44,784 nt of DNA from UMGS172 sp045637775. GTDB lineage: Bacteria > Bacillota > Clostridia > Oscillospirales > Acutalibacteraceae. This document shows, piece after piece, positions 17,065 through 24,260 of the stretch; the stretch's first letter is position 1; each line of letters opens with the position of its first letter. The stretch is from the NCBI GenBank assembly GCA_045637775.1, contig JAZUAC010000053.1:1-44784 (forward strand). The letters are read 5' to 3'. A program made the translations under genes and the position numbers. The notes under the pieces are model-generated. The model had not been told where the DNA came from and did not search any database. It saw nothing but the letters and a program-made list of their open reading frames with translations.

Positions 17065-18486
17065 TTGAATAAGCGAAAACAGGAACATCGGCAGTTGGAT
17101 ACTTCGCGGGCATTCTTAAAAAACAATCCGCATTATAAATCAAGCGGAATGGAAAAATCGACCGCACCTGCAAGAATAATCGTTTTAAGCTTTTTTATAA
17201 TAATCCTTGTCGGAACGGTGCTTTTGTGTATGCCGTTTTCGTCGAGAGAAGGTAACTTTACCAATCCCTTGACTGCCATGTTTACTGCAACCACCTCAAC
17301 CTGCGTTACGGGGTTGATTTTAGAGGATACGGGTAGCTATTGGTCGTTTGCGGGTCAGTTTATAATACTTTTGCTTGTGCAGGTCGGCGGTATCGGACTT
17401 GTCACTTTTTCAGCGTTTTTCCTTGTACTGTTCAGGCAAAAACTGGGCTTTGGCTCAATGGTTTTGACTCAATCATCAACGGGTTCAAGCTCGTTGCAAA
17501 ATCTATATCCGTTGGTTAAAATAATCGTTATATCCACACTTTTAATAGAGGCCGTAGGTGCAATTTTGTTAGGAATCCGATTCCTGCCGCAGTTTGGCGC
17601 GGCAAAGGGAATATGGATAAGCATTTTCACAGCTGTATCGGCGTATTGCAACGCGGGACTTGACCTGTTCCCGGGTGATTTTACGTCATTAACTGCATAT
17701 TCGGGAGATGTGCTTGTTAATTTTACTATTATGTTCCTTGTTGTAAGCGGTGGCATGGGCTTTCTTGTTTTTCAGGATATGCTGTTCTATCGCAAAAAGC
17801 ATCGCTTTATGCTTCACACCAAGGTTGTATTGCTCGCAACGCTTGTGCTCATCCTTTCGGGTGCGGTCATGTTCTTTATTTTCGAGTACAGTAATCCCGC
17901 AACCTTGGGTAATTTGAGCTTGAAGGACAAGATTTTAACCAGTCTTTTCCAGTCGGTCACATTGCGAACCGCAGGCTTTAATACTGTTGATATCGCGGCT
18001 TTGAGAGACCCTACCAAGCTGGCAAGCTGTGTGTTTATGTTTATAGGTGCGGCACCGGGTTCAACCGGAGGCGGTATCAAAATGACTACTATTGTTGTGC
18101 TTATAATGACGGTCGTTGCAACCTATAGCAATCGAACCGACACGGTGATTCTCGGTCGCAAAGTAGGTCATGGCGTTGTTTATAAAGCGATGTCGCTTGT
18201 GGCCATGGGTATTGTAATAGTTGTTGTTGGAACGGCGGTTATTGTTGCTGAAAGCAACGGAGTAGGTACCATTGATGCCATGATTGAATCCACCTCGGCT
18301 TTTGCCACGGTGGGACTCACTGCGGGTGCAACATTAAGCCTTGGTCTGTTGTCAAAAATCACAATGATAATCATTATGTTTATCGGTCGAGTGGGAACTA
18401 TGTCACTGTTTATGGCATTGACCTTGAAGGAGTACGAACGGCAGGACAAAAAGGTTCTTCCCGAAGGTGAGATAATAGTCGGCTAA
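17065..18486 (+). CDS. TrkH/KtrB-family potassium uptake permease
   Basis: Integral membrane subunit of a Trk/Ktr K+ uptake system, 473 residues. The four pore loops with their filter glycines are visible: STCVTGL (about 78-84), SAYCNAGL (192-199), LRTAGFN (300-306) and SAFATVGL (411-418). The intramembrane gate segment PGSTGGGIK is at about 331-339. The start is TTG at 17065, preceded by GAGGAAG. The cytoplasmic TrkA/KtrA regulatory partner is not in the window, so it must be encoded elsewhere. Confidence 0.93.
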   Translation: MNKRKQEHRQLDTSRAFLKNNPHYKSSGMEKSTAPARIIVLSFFIIILVGTVLLCMPFSSREGNFTNPLTAMFTATTSTCVTGLILEDTGSYWSFAGQFIILLLVQVGGIGLVTFSAFFLVLFRQKLGFGSMVLTQSSTGSSSLQNLYPLVKIIVISTLLIEAVGAILLGIRFLPQFGAAKGIWISIFTAVSAYCNAGLDLFPGDFTSLTAYSGDVLVNFTIMFLVVSGGMGFLVFQDMLFYRKKHRFMLHTKVVLLATLVLILSGAVMFFIFEYSNPATLGNLSLKDKILTSLFQSVTLRTAGFNTVDIAALRDPTKLASCVFMFIGAAPGSTGGGIKMTTIVVLIMTVVATYSNRTDTVILGRKVGHGVVYKAMSLVAMGIVIVVVGTAVIVAESNGVGTIDAMIESTSAFATVGLTAGATLSLGLLSKITMIIIMFIGRVGTMSLFMALTLKEYERQDKKVLPEGEIIVG

Positions 18487-18557
18487 AAACAAAAAAATGA
18501 ATATATATATAAGAAAAGCAAATAATAGCACTGTAAACCAAATAAAGGAGAATATCT

Positions 18558-19049
18558 ATGAAAAAGGTAAAAAAAACAGTGCTTATTGCTTTGGCTTTAA
18601 TGCTTGTGTTCAGCTTTGCGGGATGCGGTAAAAAGGAAGACGGTAAGGATATGGTGTCCAAGGAGTCACACACCGCAACCACAACCTATAAGGACGGAGA
18701 ATATGAAGCAGCGGCGCCCAAGTACGATGACCAAGGTTATCGCGATACCGTCAAGATAGTTATTAAGGACGGCAAGCTTTTCTCGGTAAACTGCGATGCC
18801 GATTCCAAAAACGACGGCACCAAAAAGGCTCATTCCGAAAGCGGACAGTACAACATGAAGCAGGGTGGTGCACAGCATGATTGGCATGAGGAAATTGCAT
18901 TTTTTGAAAGCCATGTAGTGCAAAACGGAATTGAATCTATCCAACTTAAAAACGACGGCAAGACCGATTCGGTCACAGGTTGCACCATTGTTGTTAAAGA
19001 ATATGTCGACCTCATCAAAGAGGCAATGAACAAAGCAAAAGAAAAATAA
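18558..19049 (+). CDS. FMN-binding-domain lipoprotein (PplA-like)
   Basis: 163-residue secreted lipoprotein: basic start, hydrophobic core and lipobox SFAGC with lipidated Cys23. A single FMN-bind domain follows (about 45-160), ending in the flavinylation motif DSVTGCT (137-143), whose Thr143 is the expected site for covalent FMN attachment by ApbE. Family members such as Listeria PplA pass electrons outside the membrane. An ApbE gene lies about 2 kb away at 21188. The ATG follows AAAGGAG; it is 70 bases after the TrkH stop and closes with a strong terminator. No clear own promoter was found. Confidence 0.88.
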   Translation: MKKVKKTVLIALALMLVFSFAGCGKKEDGKDMVSKESHTATTTYKDGEYEAAAPKYDDQGYRDTVKIVIKDGKLFSVNCDADSKNDGTKKAHSESGQYNMKQGGAQHDWHEEIAFFESHVVQNGIESIQLKNDGKTDSVTGCTIVVKEYVDLIKEAMNKAKEK

Positions 19050-19050
19050 C

Positions 19051-19088
19051 AAACAAGCGGTTGAGATCAAAATCTCAACCGCTTGTTT
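19051..19088. terminator. Bidirectional terminator
   Basis: A perfect 17-base stem AAACAAGCGGTTGAGAT (19051-19067) with its complement (19072-19088) around CAAA. It serves the FMN-binding lipoprotein on the plus strand and the dockerin-LRR gene on the minus strand. Confidence 0.9.
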
Positions 19089-19120
19089 TACACGTGATTT
19101 ATTTACTTAAAATCGCCTGA

Positions 19121-20761
19121 TTAGCCAATGGGCAACCAATCGCCGAAGCCTCCGTCATCGGGATTGACTCTTTCGGGGAAAAGCTCATACTCATCACCGA
19201 AAAGGGTGTGGTACAAAAGATAGATTGCATCATCCTCGGTAACCGAGCCGTCATTATTGAAATCGCAGTTTTGACCAACAGGATATCCTTCATCACCATA
19301 GAGATAGTTGTACAACACATAAATCGCATCCGCTGCGCTCAAACTGCAGTCACCGTCAAAGTCACCAACTACACCACTCCAATTGTAATGAATGGTGGCG
19401 TTTGCAAGATATTTGTTACCCGTACCTATGGTCAAGTTAGTCCATTCCAATTCAGTTCCGGTGAAATAAACATCGGCAAGCACTGTACAATTGTAAAATG
19501 CATAATCACCTATACTCGTCATGCTGTCGGGGATGATGATGGAGGTGAGTTCAGTACAACCGTAAAAAGCCCACTCGCCTATACTCTTCACGCTATTAGG
19601 TACTATATATGTTTTGTCGGTTTTTCCGGCAGGATAAACAATTACTCTTGTTTTATACTTATTGTAAAGCACGCCATCAGTAGAGGAAAAATACCTATTT
19701 TTCACGTTTACGCTTATATTCGCGAGTCTATAGCACTCTTTAAACGCATTCTTACCTATACTCGTTACACTGTCAGGGATGGTAATAGAGGTAAGCTCAG
19801 TACAACCGTGAAAAGCATAATCGCCTATACTCGTCACGCTGTCAGGAAGAGTGATTGATGCAAGGCTTGTGCAATCGTAAAACGCATAACTATCTATACT
19901 CGTCACGCTGTCGGGGATGGTGATTGATGTAAGGCTTGTGCATTTGTAAAACGCATAATAGCCTATACTCGGCACGCTGTTACCGATGGTGATTGATGTA
20001 AGGCTTGTGCATTCGTAAAACGCATTCTCACCTATACTCGTTACACTGTCGGGGATAGAAATCGAGGTGATATTTGAGCAATTGTAAAATGCACCATACG
20101 GAATTTGCGTAGCATCGGTTATAGTCACCGATTTTAAACTTGATGGGATATGGTAGTAATTGTAACCAGAACTTGCATAATATTGTTTGGTTGTTCCACT
20201 TTCACTACTGTAAGAATATCCAAATATATATCCAAGCACTGCATCATACGTTCCATTTTTTGTTCTTGAAGAGCCCACAAACGGCAATGATATGCTTTCA
20301 AGGCTTGTGCAACCGTAAAACACGCCATAACTCATATACTTCACGCTGTCGGGGATGGTGATTGAGGTAAGGCTTGTGCAGTTGTAAAACGCCTCCGGGG
20401 ATATACTTGTTACGCCGTCACCGATGGTGACAGAGGTAAGACTTGTGCACTCTTTAAACGCATTCTTACCTATACTCTTCACGCTGTCGGGGATGGTGAT
20501 AGAGGTTAGCTTTGTGCGATTGTGAAACGCAGAATCATCTATACTTGTTACAGGGTAACCACCTAAAGTTGACGGGATAGTTACAGCACCGCTTATCGAT
20601 GCATCACAATAGGTTATGGATGCATTACCTCCAACAACGGAGTAGGTGTAATATCCACTTTTGTATGTTGCTGCCGCATTTACCGTGAAGGTGAACAATC
20701 CCATCGGGCAGATCGAAATAAGCAAGACAACGGTCAGAGAAATAGCTAAAAACTTTTTCAT
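19121..20761 (-). CDS. Secreted BspA-type LRR protein with C-terminal dockerin
   Basis: 546 residues. A Sec signal peptide (MKKFLAISLTVVLLISICP, cleavage probably after VNA) is followed by BspA/LRR_5 repeats of 23 residues, many with TSITIPDSVTSIG and AFYxCTSL. From about residue 463 there is a type I dockerin with two Ca2+-binding repeats: DFDGDCSLSAADAIYVL and DFNNDGSVTEDDAIYLL. Dockerins bind cohesins of cellulosome-like scaffolds, so this protein is probably displayed on, or recruited to, an extracellular complex; no cohesin gene is in the window. ATG at 20761 follows GGGAGGAAG; a longer frame to 20812 has no such site. Central repeats are nearly identical in DNA with a 69-base period. 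Confidence 0.88.
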   Translation of the reverse strand: MKKFLAISLTVVLLISICPMGLFTFTVNAAATYKSGYYTYSVVGGNASITYCDASISGAVTIPSTLGGYPVTSIDDSAFHNRTKLTSITIPDSVKSIGKNAFKECTSLTSVTIGDGVTSISPEAFYNCTSLTSITIPDSVKYMSYGVFYGCTSLESISLPFVGSSRTKNGTYDAVLGYIFGYSYSSESGTTKQYYASSGYNYYHIPSSLKSVTITDATQIPYGAFYNCSNITSISIPDSVTSIGENAFYECTSLTSITIGNSVPSIGYYAFYKCTSLTSITIPDSVTSIDSYAFYDCTSLASITLPDSVTSIGDYAFHGCTELTSITIPDSVTSIGKNAFKECYRLANISVNVKNRYFSSTDGVLYNKYKTRVIVYPAGKTDKTYIVPNSVKSIGEWAFYGCTELTSIIIPDSMTSIGDYAFYNCTVLADVYFTGTELEWTNLTIGTGNKYLANATIHYNWSGVVGDFDGDCSLSAADAIYVLYNYLYGDEGYPVGQNCDFNNDGSVTEDDAIYLLYHTLFGDEYELFPERVNPDDGGFGDWLPIG

Positions 20762-20847
20762 CAAACTTCCTCCCAAAAATCGTTGTGTTTTAAAAAGAAA
20801 AACAGTTTTCAAATAGAATTTACAAAGTTAACAATTACGTTGTTTTG

Positions 20848-20876
20848 ATTATAACCCTCACCAAACACAATTGCAA
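20848..20876 (-). promoter_or_regulatory. Promoter for the dockerin-LRR gene
   Basis: Minus strand TTGCAA (20871-20876), 17 bases, TATAAT (20848-20853), about 85 bases upstream of the ATG at 20761. Confidence 0.65.
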
Positions 20877-20909
20877 GATGATTTTCAAATTTAATATGTT
20901 TCATATTTT

Positions 20910-20938
20910 TTGTAGGGGACGGCGTCCTCGACGTCCCC
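20910..20938. repeat. TTGTAGGGG-type intergenic palindrome, copy 2
   Basis: Begins TTGTAGGGG (20910-20918); GGGGACG pairs with CGTCCCC around a short centre. Part of the repeat-filled gap between the dockerin-LRR gene and apbE. Confidence 0.6.
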
Positions 20939-20971
20939 ATGGTTTATTGAGTGTTTTCGGGAGGATGATAT

Positions 20972-21034
20972 CCTTCCCTCAAGAAAGCCTTCTCCAGTGG
21001 GAGAAGGTGCCGAACGAATGTGAGGCGGATGAGG
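20972..21034 (-). repeat. CATCCG/CACCTTC intergenic repeat, copy A
   Basis: Read on the minus strand it contains CCTCATCCGCC, then GGCACCTTCTCCCAC and GAGAAGGCT, with the last parts forming a GCCTTCTCC/GGAGAAGGC-type hairpin. It is the inverted relative of copy B at 21083. Confidence 0.55.
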
Positions 21035-21082
21035 TGTAGGTTGGGTTATAGTTTAGTAAAAATGATAGATATCGCTTTACTA

Positions 21083-21133
21083 CCCATCCGTCAGGCTTCG
21101 CCTGCCACCTTCCCTCACAAGGGAAGGCTGACA
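21083..21133 (+). repeat. CATCCG/CACCTTC intergenic repeat, copy B
   Basis: CCCATCCGTCAGGC, then GCCACCTTCCCTCAC and AGGGAAGGCTGACA; internal hairpins AGGC-TTC-GCCT and CCTTCCCT/AGGGAAGG. It shares CATCCG, CACCTTC and GAAGGCT in the same order as copy A, on the opposite strand. Confidence 0.55.
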
Positions 21134-21158
21134 ACTCGATTATAATCTATCGGATTTG

Positions 21159-21183
21159 TTGTAGGGGAGGGCCTCCGTGCCCC
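21159..21183. repeat. TTGTAGGGG-type intergenic palindrome, copy 3
   Basis: TTGTAGGGG (21159-21167), GGGCC centre, then GTGCCCC; folds back like copies 1 and 2. It abuts the 3' end of apbE. Confidence 0.55.
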
Positions 21184-21187
21184 TTGC

Positions 21188-22186
21188 TTATTTAAAGTTG
21201 ATTACAACATCATCGCCTTCGGTTTTGGAGTTCAACCCGTCGGTTAAAATCAGCATGCCGTCTTTATCCACAAAAATCAACTCTGCGTTGTATTTTTTTG
21301 CAAGCTCTTTGCCTTTTTCAGCGCCAAGCACCAAACAGGCGGTCGAAAGTCCGTCGGCAATGCTCGAAGAATCGGTTACAACGGTCACAGCGTGCAAGCC
21401 GTTGTCGGAAGGATAACCCGTTGCCGTGTCGATAATATGATGATAGATTTTGCCGTTCTGTTCAAAATATCTTTGATAAACACCCGACGTTACGGCGGTT
21501 TTGTCACTCATTTTAATTATTCCGCAAAGCTCATCCTGTTTGCCAAACGGCCTTTGCACACCGACACTGAAATCCTTGCCACTTTTACTTCCTACAAGCA
21601 ATGTGTTTCCGCCAAGATTGATTATTGCACTTTTTACCTTGTTTTCTTTAAGATAAACCTTCAATTTGTCGGCAATAAAACCTTTGGCGATTCCGCCAAG
21701 GTCAAGCTGTGCACCGTTTTTGGCAGTGACTGTATTGCCGTTTATTTCAATGTTTTCATATCCAACAGTTTTCATAGCCTCGGCTATTTTAGTGGATTCG
21801 GGTGCACTTTCGGCGTTCATAACATCCCAAAGCTCAACCAAAGGCAAAACAGTTGGGTCAAAGGCACCGTTTGAGTTTTTGGCAATGTCAAGCGCAATGT
21901 TAAGCAACTCAACAGTGTCGCTTGATACCTCAACAGGCTTGCCGTTTGAAGTGTTTATTTTGTAAACATCACTGCCTTCAACCGTTCGGCTTAAAAGGTT
22001 CTCATACTTTTTGCAAAGCTTCATAGCACCCGATAAAACATCGTCATCACCGTCGTATATCGTAACGGTCACAACAGTGTCCATCATTATCTGTGTTGAG
22101 GACAGGGGATAGACATTGCGGTCGCATGAGCAAAAACTGAACAACACAAAAATCAGTATTAAAGTTAAAGAAACAAGTTTTTTCAT
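21188..22186 (-). CDS. apbE: FAD:protein FMN transferase (ApbE), lipoprotein
   Basis: Transfers FMN from FAD to a threonine of extracytosolic flavoproteins. The 332-residue protein has a lipoprotein-like signal (MKKLVSLTLILIFVLFSFCSC; likely lipidated Cys21) and the family core: MMDTVVTVTIYD, AFDPTV near residue 115, LDLGGIAKGFIADKL, INLGGNTLLVG, and the metal-binding region TSGVYQRYFEQNGKIYHHI with DGLSTACLVLG. ATG 22186 follows GCGAGGT; the longer frame to 22249 would start at or upstream of the transcription start. Divergent from the NusG-II/Gx pair with back-to-back promoters. A plausible substrate, the FMN-binding lipoprotein, is encoded at 18558. Confidence 0.94.
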   Translation of the reverse strand: MKKLVSLTLILIFVLFSFCSCDRNVYPLSSTQIMMDTVVTVTIYDGDDDVLSGAMKLCKKYENLLSRTVEGSDVYKINTSNGKPVEVSSDTVELLNIALDIAKNSNGAFDPTVLPLVELWDVMNAESAPESTKIAEAMKTVGYENIEINGNTVTAKNGAQLDLGGIAKGFIADKLKVYLKENKVKSAIINLGGNTLLVGSKSGKDFSVGVQRPFGKQDELCGIIKMSDKTAVTSGVYQRYFEQNGKIYHHIIDTATGYPSDNGLHAVTVVTDSSSIADGLSTACLVLGAEKGKELAKKYNAELIFVDKDGMLILTDGLNSKTEGDDVVINFK

Positions 22187-22260
22187 AAGTACCTCGCTTG
22201 CGTTTGATTTGGTACATAATTGTTGGCAAAAGTTTAAAATTTCAAACATTCAACACACAA

Positions 22261-22289
22261 ATTATACACTTAAAACTGGTATTTGCCAA
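22261..22289 (-). promoter_or_regulatory. Promoter for apbE
   Basis: Minus strand TTGGCA (22284-22289), 17 bases, TATAAT (22261-22266). Its -35 is only seven bases from the -35 of the opposite promoter. Confidence 0.7.
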
Positions 22290-22296
22290 GAGAAAC

Positions 22297-22325
22297 TTGC
22301 TAAAACAAACTTTTCCGTGTATAAT
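22297..22325 (+). promoter_or_regulatory. Promoter for the NusG-II/Gx gene pair
   Basis: TTGCTA (22297-22302), 17 bases, TATAAT (22320-22325), about 36 bases before the GTG at 22361. Confidence 0.65.
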
Positions 22326-22360
22326 ATTGGAAAAGATACAACGAAAGGTGGGTGACGGCT

Positions 22361-22693
22361 GTGGTTAAAAAGGGTGATATACTGTTGTCGGCATTTTTTG
22401 TCGCAATGGCGGTTGTGATGCTTGTGTGTGCTTTTTGTTTCAAAACAAGCGGTAAAAAGGCCGTCATTTCGGTCGACGGCAAGGTTTTCGGTGAGTATTT
22501 GTTGAGTGAGGAGCAAACTGTCAAAATATCCACCGAAAAGGGCAATAACACCGTTGTTATAAAGAACGGCAAGGTCATGGTGCAATCTGCCGACTGTCCC
22601 GACGGCTACTGTGTTGACCATGTTGCAATCGACACGGTTGGCGAAACGGTTGTTTGCCTGCCTCACCGCGTGATTATCGAGGTAAAGGAGTGA
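22361..22693 (+). CDS. NusG domain II-containing membrane-anchored protein (EetA-like)
   Basis: 110 residues: one N-terminal membrane helix (about 7-28, ILLSAFFVAMAVVMLVC) and an extracytosolic NusG_II domain with the typical cysteine motifs DCPDGYCV and CLPHRVIIE. It is not the transcription factor NusG. In Listeria-type flavin electron-transfer loci a protein of this kind (EetA) is adjacent to a Gx-type membrane protein (EetB), exactly as here; I recall this and could not check it. GTG 22361 is chosen because GAAAGGTGGG lies eight bases upstream; the GTG at 22352 overlaps that site. Confidence 0.85.
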   Translation: MVKKGDILLSAFFVAMAVVMLVCAFCFKTSGKKAVISVDGKVFGEYLLSEEQTVKISTEKGNNTVVIKNGKVMVQSADCPDGYCVDHVAIDTVGETVVCLPHRVIIEVKE

Positions 22694-22697
22694 CGGC

Positions 22698-23186
22698 ATG
22701 GCTAAAAAAACTGCTTACTTTGGTTGCCTTTTAGGGCTGGCCGTCATCTGTGGATATGTCGAGTTTTTGATTCCGTTCAACTTTGGCATTCCCGGTATAA
22801 AATTGGGACTCGCAAACATTGTTGCGATATATCTGCTCTATAAAAACGGCTTTTGGCAGGCCTTAGCGGTGAATTCTGCAAGGGTGTTGCTCTGCGGAAT
22901 ACTTTTCGGCAACGCTATGAGTATTTTCTATTCGTTAAGCGGTGCAACCTTGGCACTTGTGGTGATGCTTTTAATTAAAAAAGCACCCGTATTTTCAACC
23001 GTTGGAGTGAGTGTTGCAGGTGCGGTGGCACACAATGTGGGTCAGCTTTTGGCGGCAACCGTTGTCATAGGCTTCACGGCGCTTATCTATTATCTGCCGT
23101 TTTTGATACTTGCGGCAGTGGTGACAGGGTTTTTGATTGGTCTTGCCGCTGGTTATCTTGTAAAACGGGTAAAATTCAGATATTAA
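22698..23186 (+). CDS. Gx transporter / Hpre_diP_synt_I family membrane protein (EetB-like)
   Basis: 162 residues, five or six predicted membrane helices, with the family opening VEFLIPFNFGIPGIKLGLAN and later GAVAHNVGQLLAA. It is homologous to proteins formerly annotated as heptaprenyl diphosphate synthase component I, now seen as small ECF-S-like or electron-transfer-associated membrane proteins. It begins four bases after the NusG-II stop and its ribosome-binding site AAAGGAG lies inside the end of that gene, so the two are coupled. No polyprenyl synthase is adjacent, which argues against the old name. Confidence 0.85.
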   Translation: MAKKTAYFGCLLGLAVICGYVEFLIPFNFGIPGIKLGLANIVAIYLLYKNGFWQALAVNSARVLLCGILFGNAMSIFYSLSGATLALVVMLLIKKAPVFSTVGVSVAGAVAHNVGQLLAATVVIGFTALIYYLPFLILAAVVTGFLIGLAAGYLVKRVKFRY

Positions 23187-23188
23187 AA

Positions 23189-23224
23189 AAAAGACAACTT
23201 CGTGTATTAACGAGGTTGTCTTTT
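23189..23224. terminator. Bidirectional terminator
   Basis: 15-base stem (AAAAGACAACTTCGT, 23189-23203, with 23210-23224; one G-U) between the convergent Gx and mnmA genes, with T runs on both sides. Confidence 0.85.
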
Positions 23225-23237
23225 GTGTTTTGATGTT

Positions 23238-24260
23238 TTATTCAATTATACCGCCGCCGAGGACAATATCACCGTCGTACAAAACGACCGATTGACCGCT
23301 TGTTGCTGCGCGTTGAGGCTCGTCGAATTCGATTTCTACCGTGTCGATTAAAACCTTAACGGTTGCAGGCTGTTCAACATGGCGGTAACGGATTCGTGCA
23401 TTGCATCTGAATGTATCGGCATCAGGTTTAGTTATCCAATTAAAATCCCTTGCCGAAACGTGTTTCGAGTACAATTCCTCGTCCGAACAAAGGGTAACCT
23501 CGTTGGTGGCGATGTTTTTGGAGCCGACATACATAGGTTTACCCAATGCAATACCCAATCCTTTGCGTTGACCGGTTGTGTATCGGATAATGCCTTGGTG
23601 TTGACCTAAAACGGTACCGTTTACATCAATAAAATTGCCCTTGGGATAGGTCTTTTTGGTATAGTCCTCAATGACCTTAATGTAGTCACCGTCGGGCACA
23701 AAGCATATATCCTGGCTATCCTTCTTTTTGGCGGTTACAAGGTTTAAGCCTTCGGCAATCTCGCGAATTTGTGCCTTGGAGTATGCACCCAACGGGAACA
23801 AAACACGGCTCAACACATCCTGCGACAAAGAATAAAGGAAATAGGATTGATCCTTTTCCAAGGTTTCGGCTTTTTTCAAAACAAACTGCCCACTTGAGGT
23901 TTCAACCTTGGCATAGTGACCCGTTGCGATAAAATCGCAACCAAGTTCACGGGCCTTTTCGAGCAAAAGTCCAAACTTCAACTGTTTGTTGCACACAACA
24001 CAAGGGTTGGGGGTGTCACCGTTTTCGTAAGACCTTATAAACTCGTCAATAACCATTTCGCGAAACTCTTTTCGCATATCAAAGGCATAAAAGGGAATCC
24101 CAATTCGGTCGGCAACCGCCTTTGCATCGGCTATCTGGGTTTCGGCACCGTCGAGAAGCTGCATGGTGGCACCAATGCACTCGTAACCTTGCTCTTTCAA
24201 AAGGTGTGCCGCAACCGATGAATCAACACCGCCTGATAACGCTACAAGTACCTTATTCAT
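23238..24260 (-). CDS. mnmA: tRNA-specific 2-thiouridylase MnmA
   Basis: Activates U34 of Lys/Glu/Gln tRNAs with ATP and inserts sulfur at C2. The PP-loop motif ALSGGVDSSVAA is at 7-18, catalytic Cys87 lies in NPCVVCN, the second catalytic Cys186 in SQDICFVPDGD, and the C-terminal beta-barrel covers about 275-340. It is 340 residues long, slightly short of typical but complete. The ATG at 24260 overlaps the nadA stop by four bases, so the two are cotranscribed; the sulfur-donor cysteine desulfurase is not nearby. Confidence 0.96.
   Translation of the reverse strand: MNKVLVALSGGVDSSVAAHLLKEQGYECIGATMQLLDGAETQIADAKAVADRIGIPFYAFDMRKEFREMVIDEFIRSYENGDTPNPCVVCNKQLKFGLLLEKARELGCDFIATGHYAKVETSSGQFVLKKAETLEKDQSYFLYSLSQDVLSRVLFPLGAYSKAQIREIAEGLNLVTAKKKDSQDICFVPDGDYIKVIEDYTKKTYPKGNFIDVNGTVLGQHQGIIRYTTGQRKGLGIALGKPMYVGSKNIATNEVTLCSDEELYSKHVSARDFNWITKPDADTFRCNARIRYRHVEQPATVKVLIDTVEIEFDEPQRAATSGQSVVLYDGDIVLGGGIIE

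Noticed and set aside
19208..19858. 216-codon open frame antisense to the dockerin-LRR gene
   Set aside because: Its repetitive sequence (recurring TYTRHAV) is the reverse reading of the LRR repeats.
19121..20761. Tandem repeats as a CRISPR array
   Set aside because: The 69-base periodicity is coding, in frame, and corresponds to 23-residue leucine-rich repeats without spacers.
22698..23186. Heptaprenyl diphosphate synthase component I
   Set aside because: Old family name only; no component II gene is adjacent, and the NusG-II/ApbE context fits electron transfer better.
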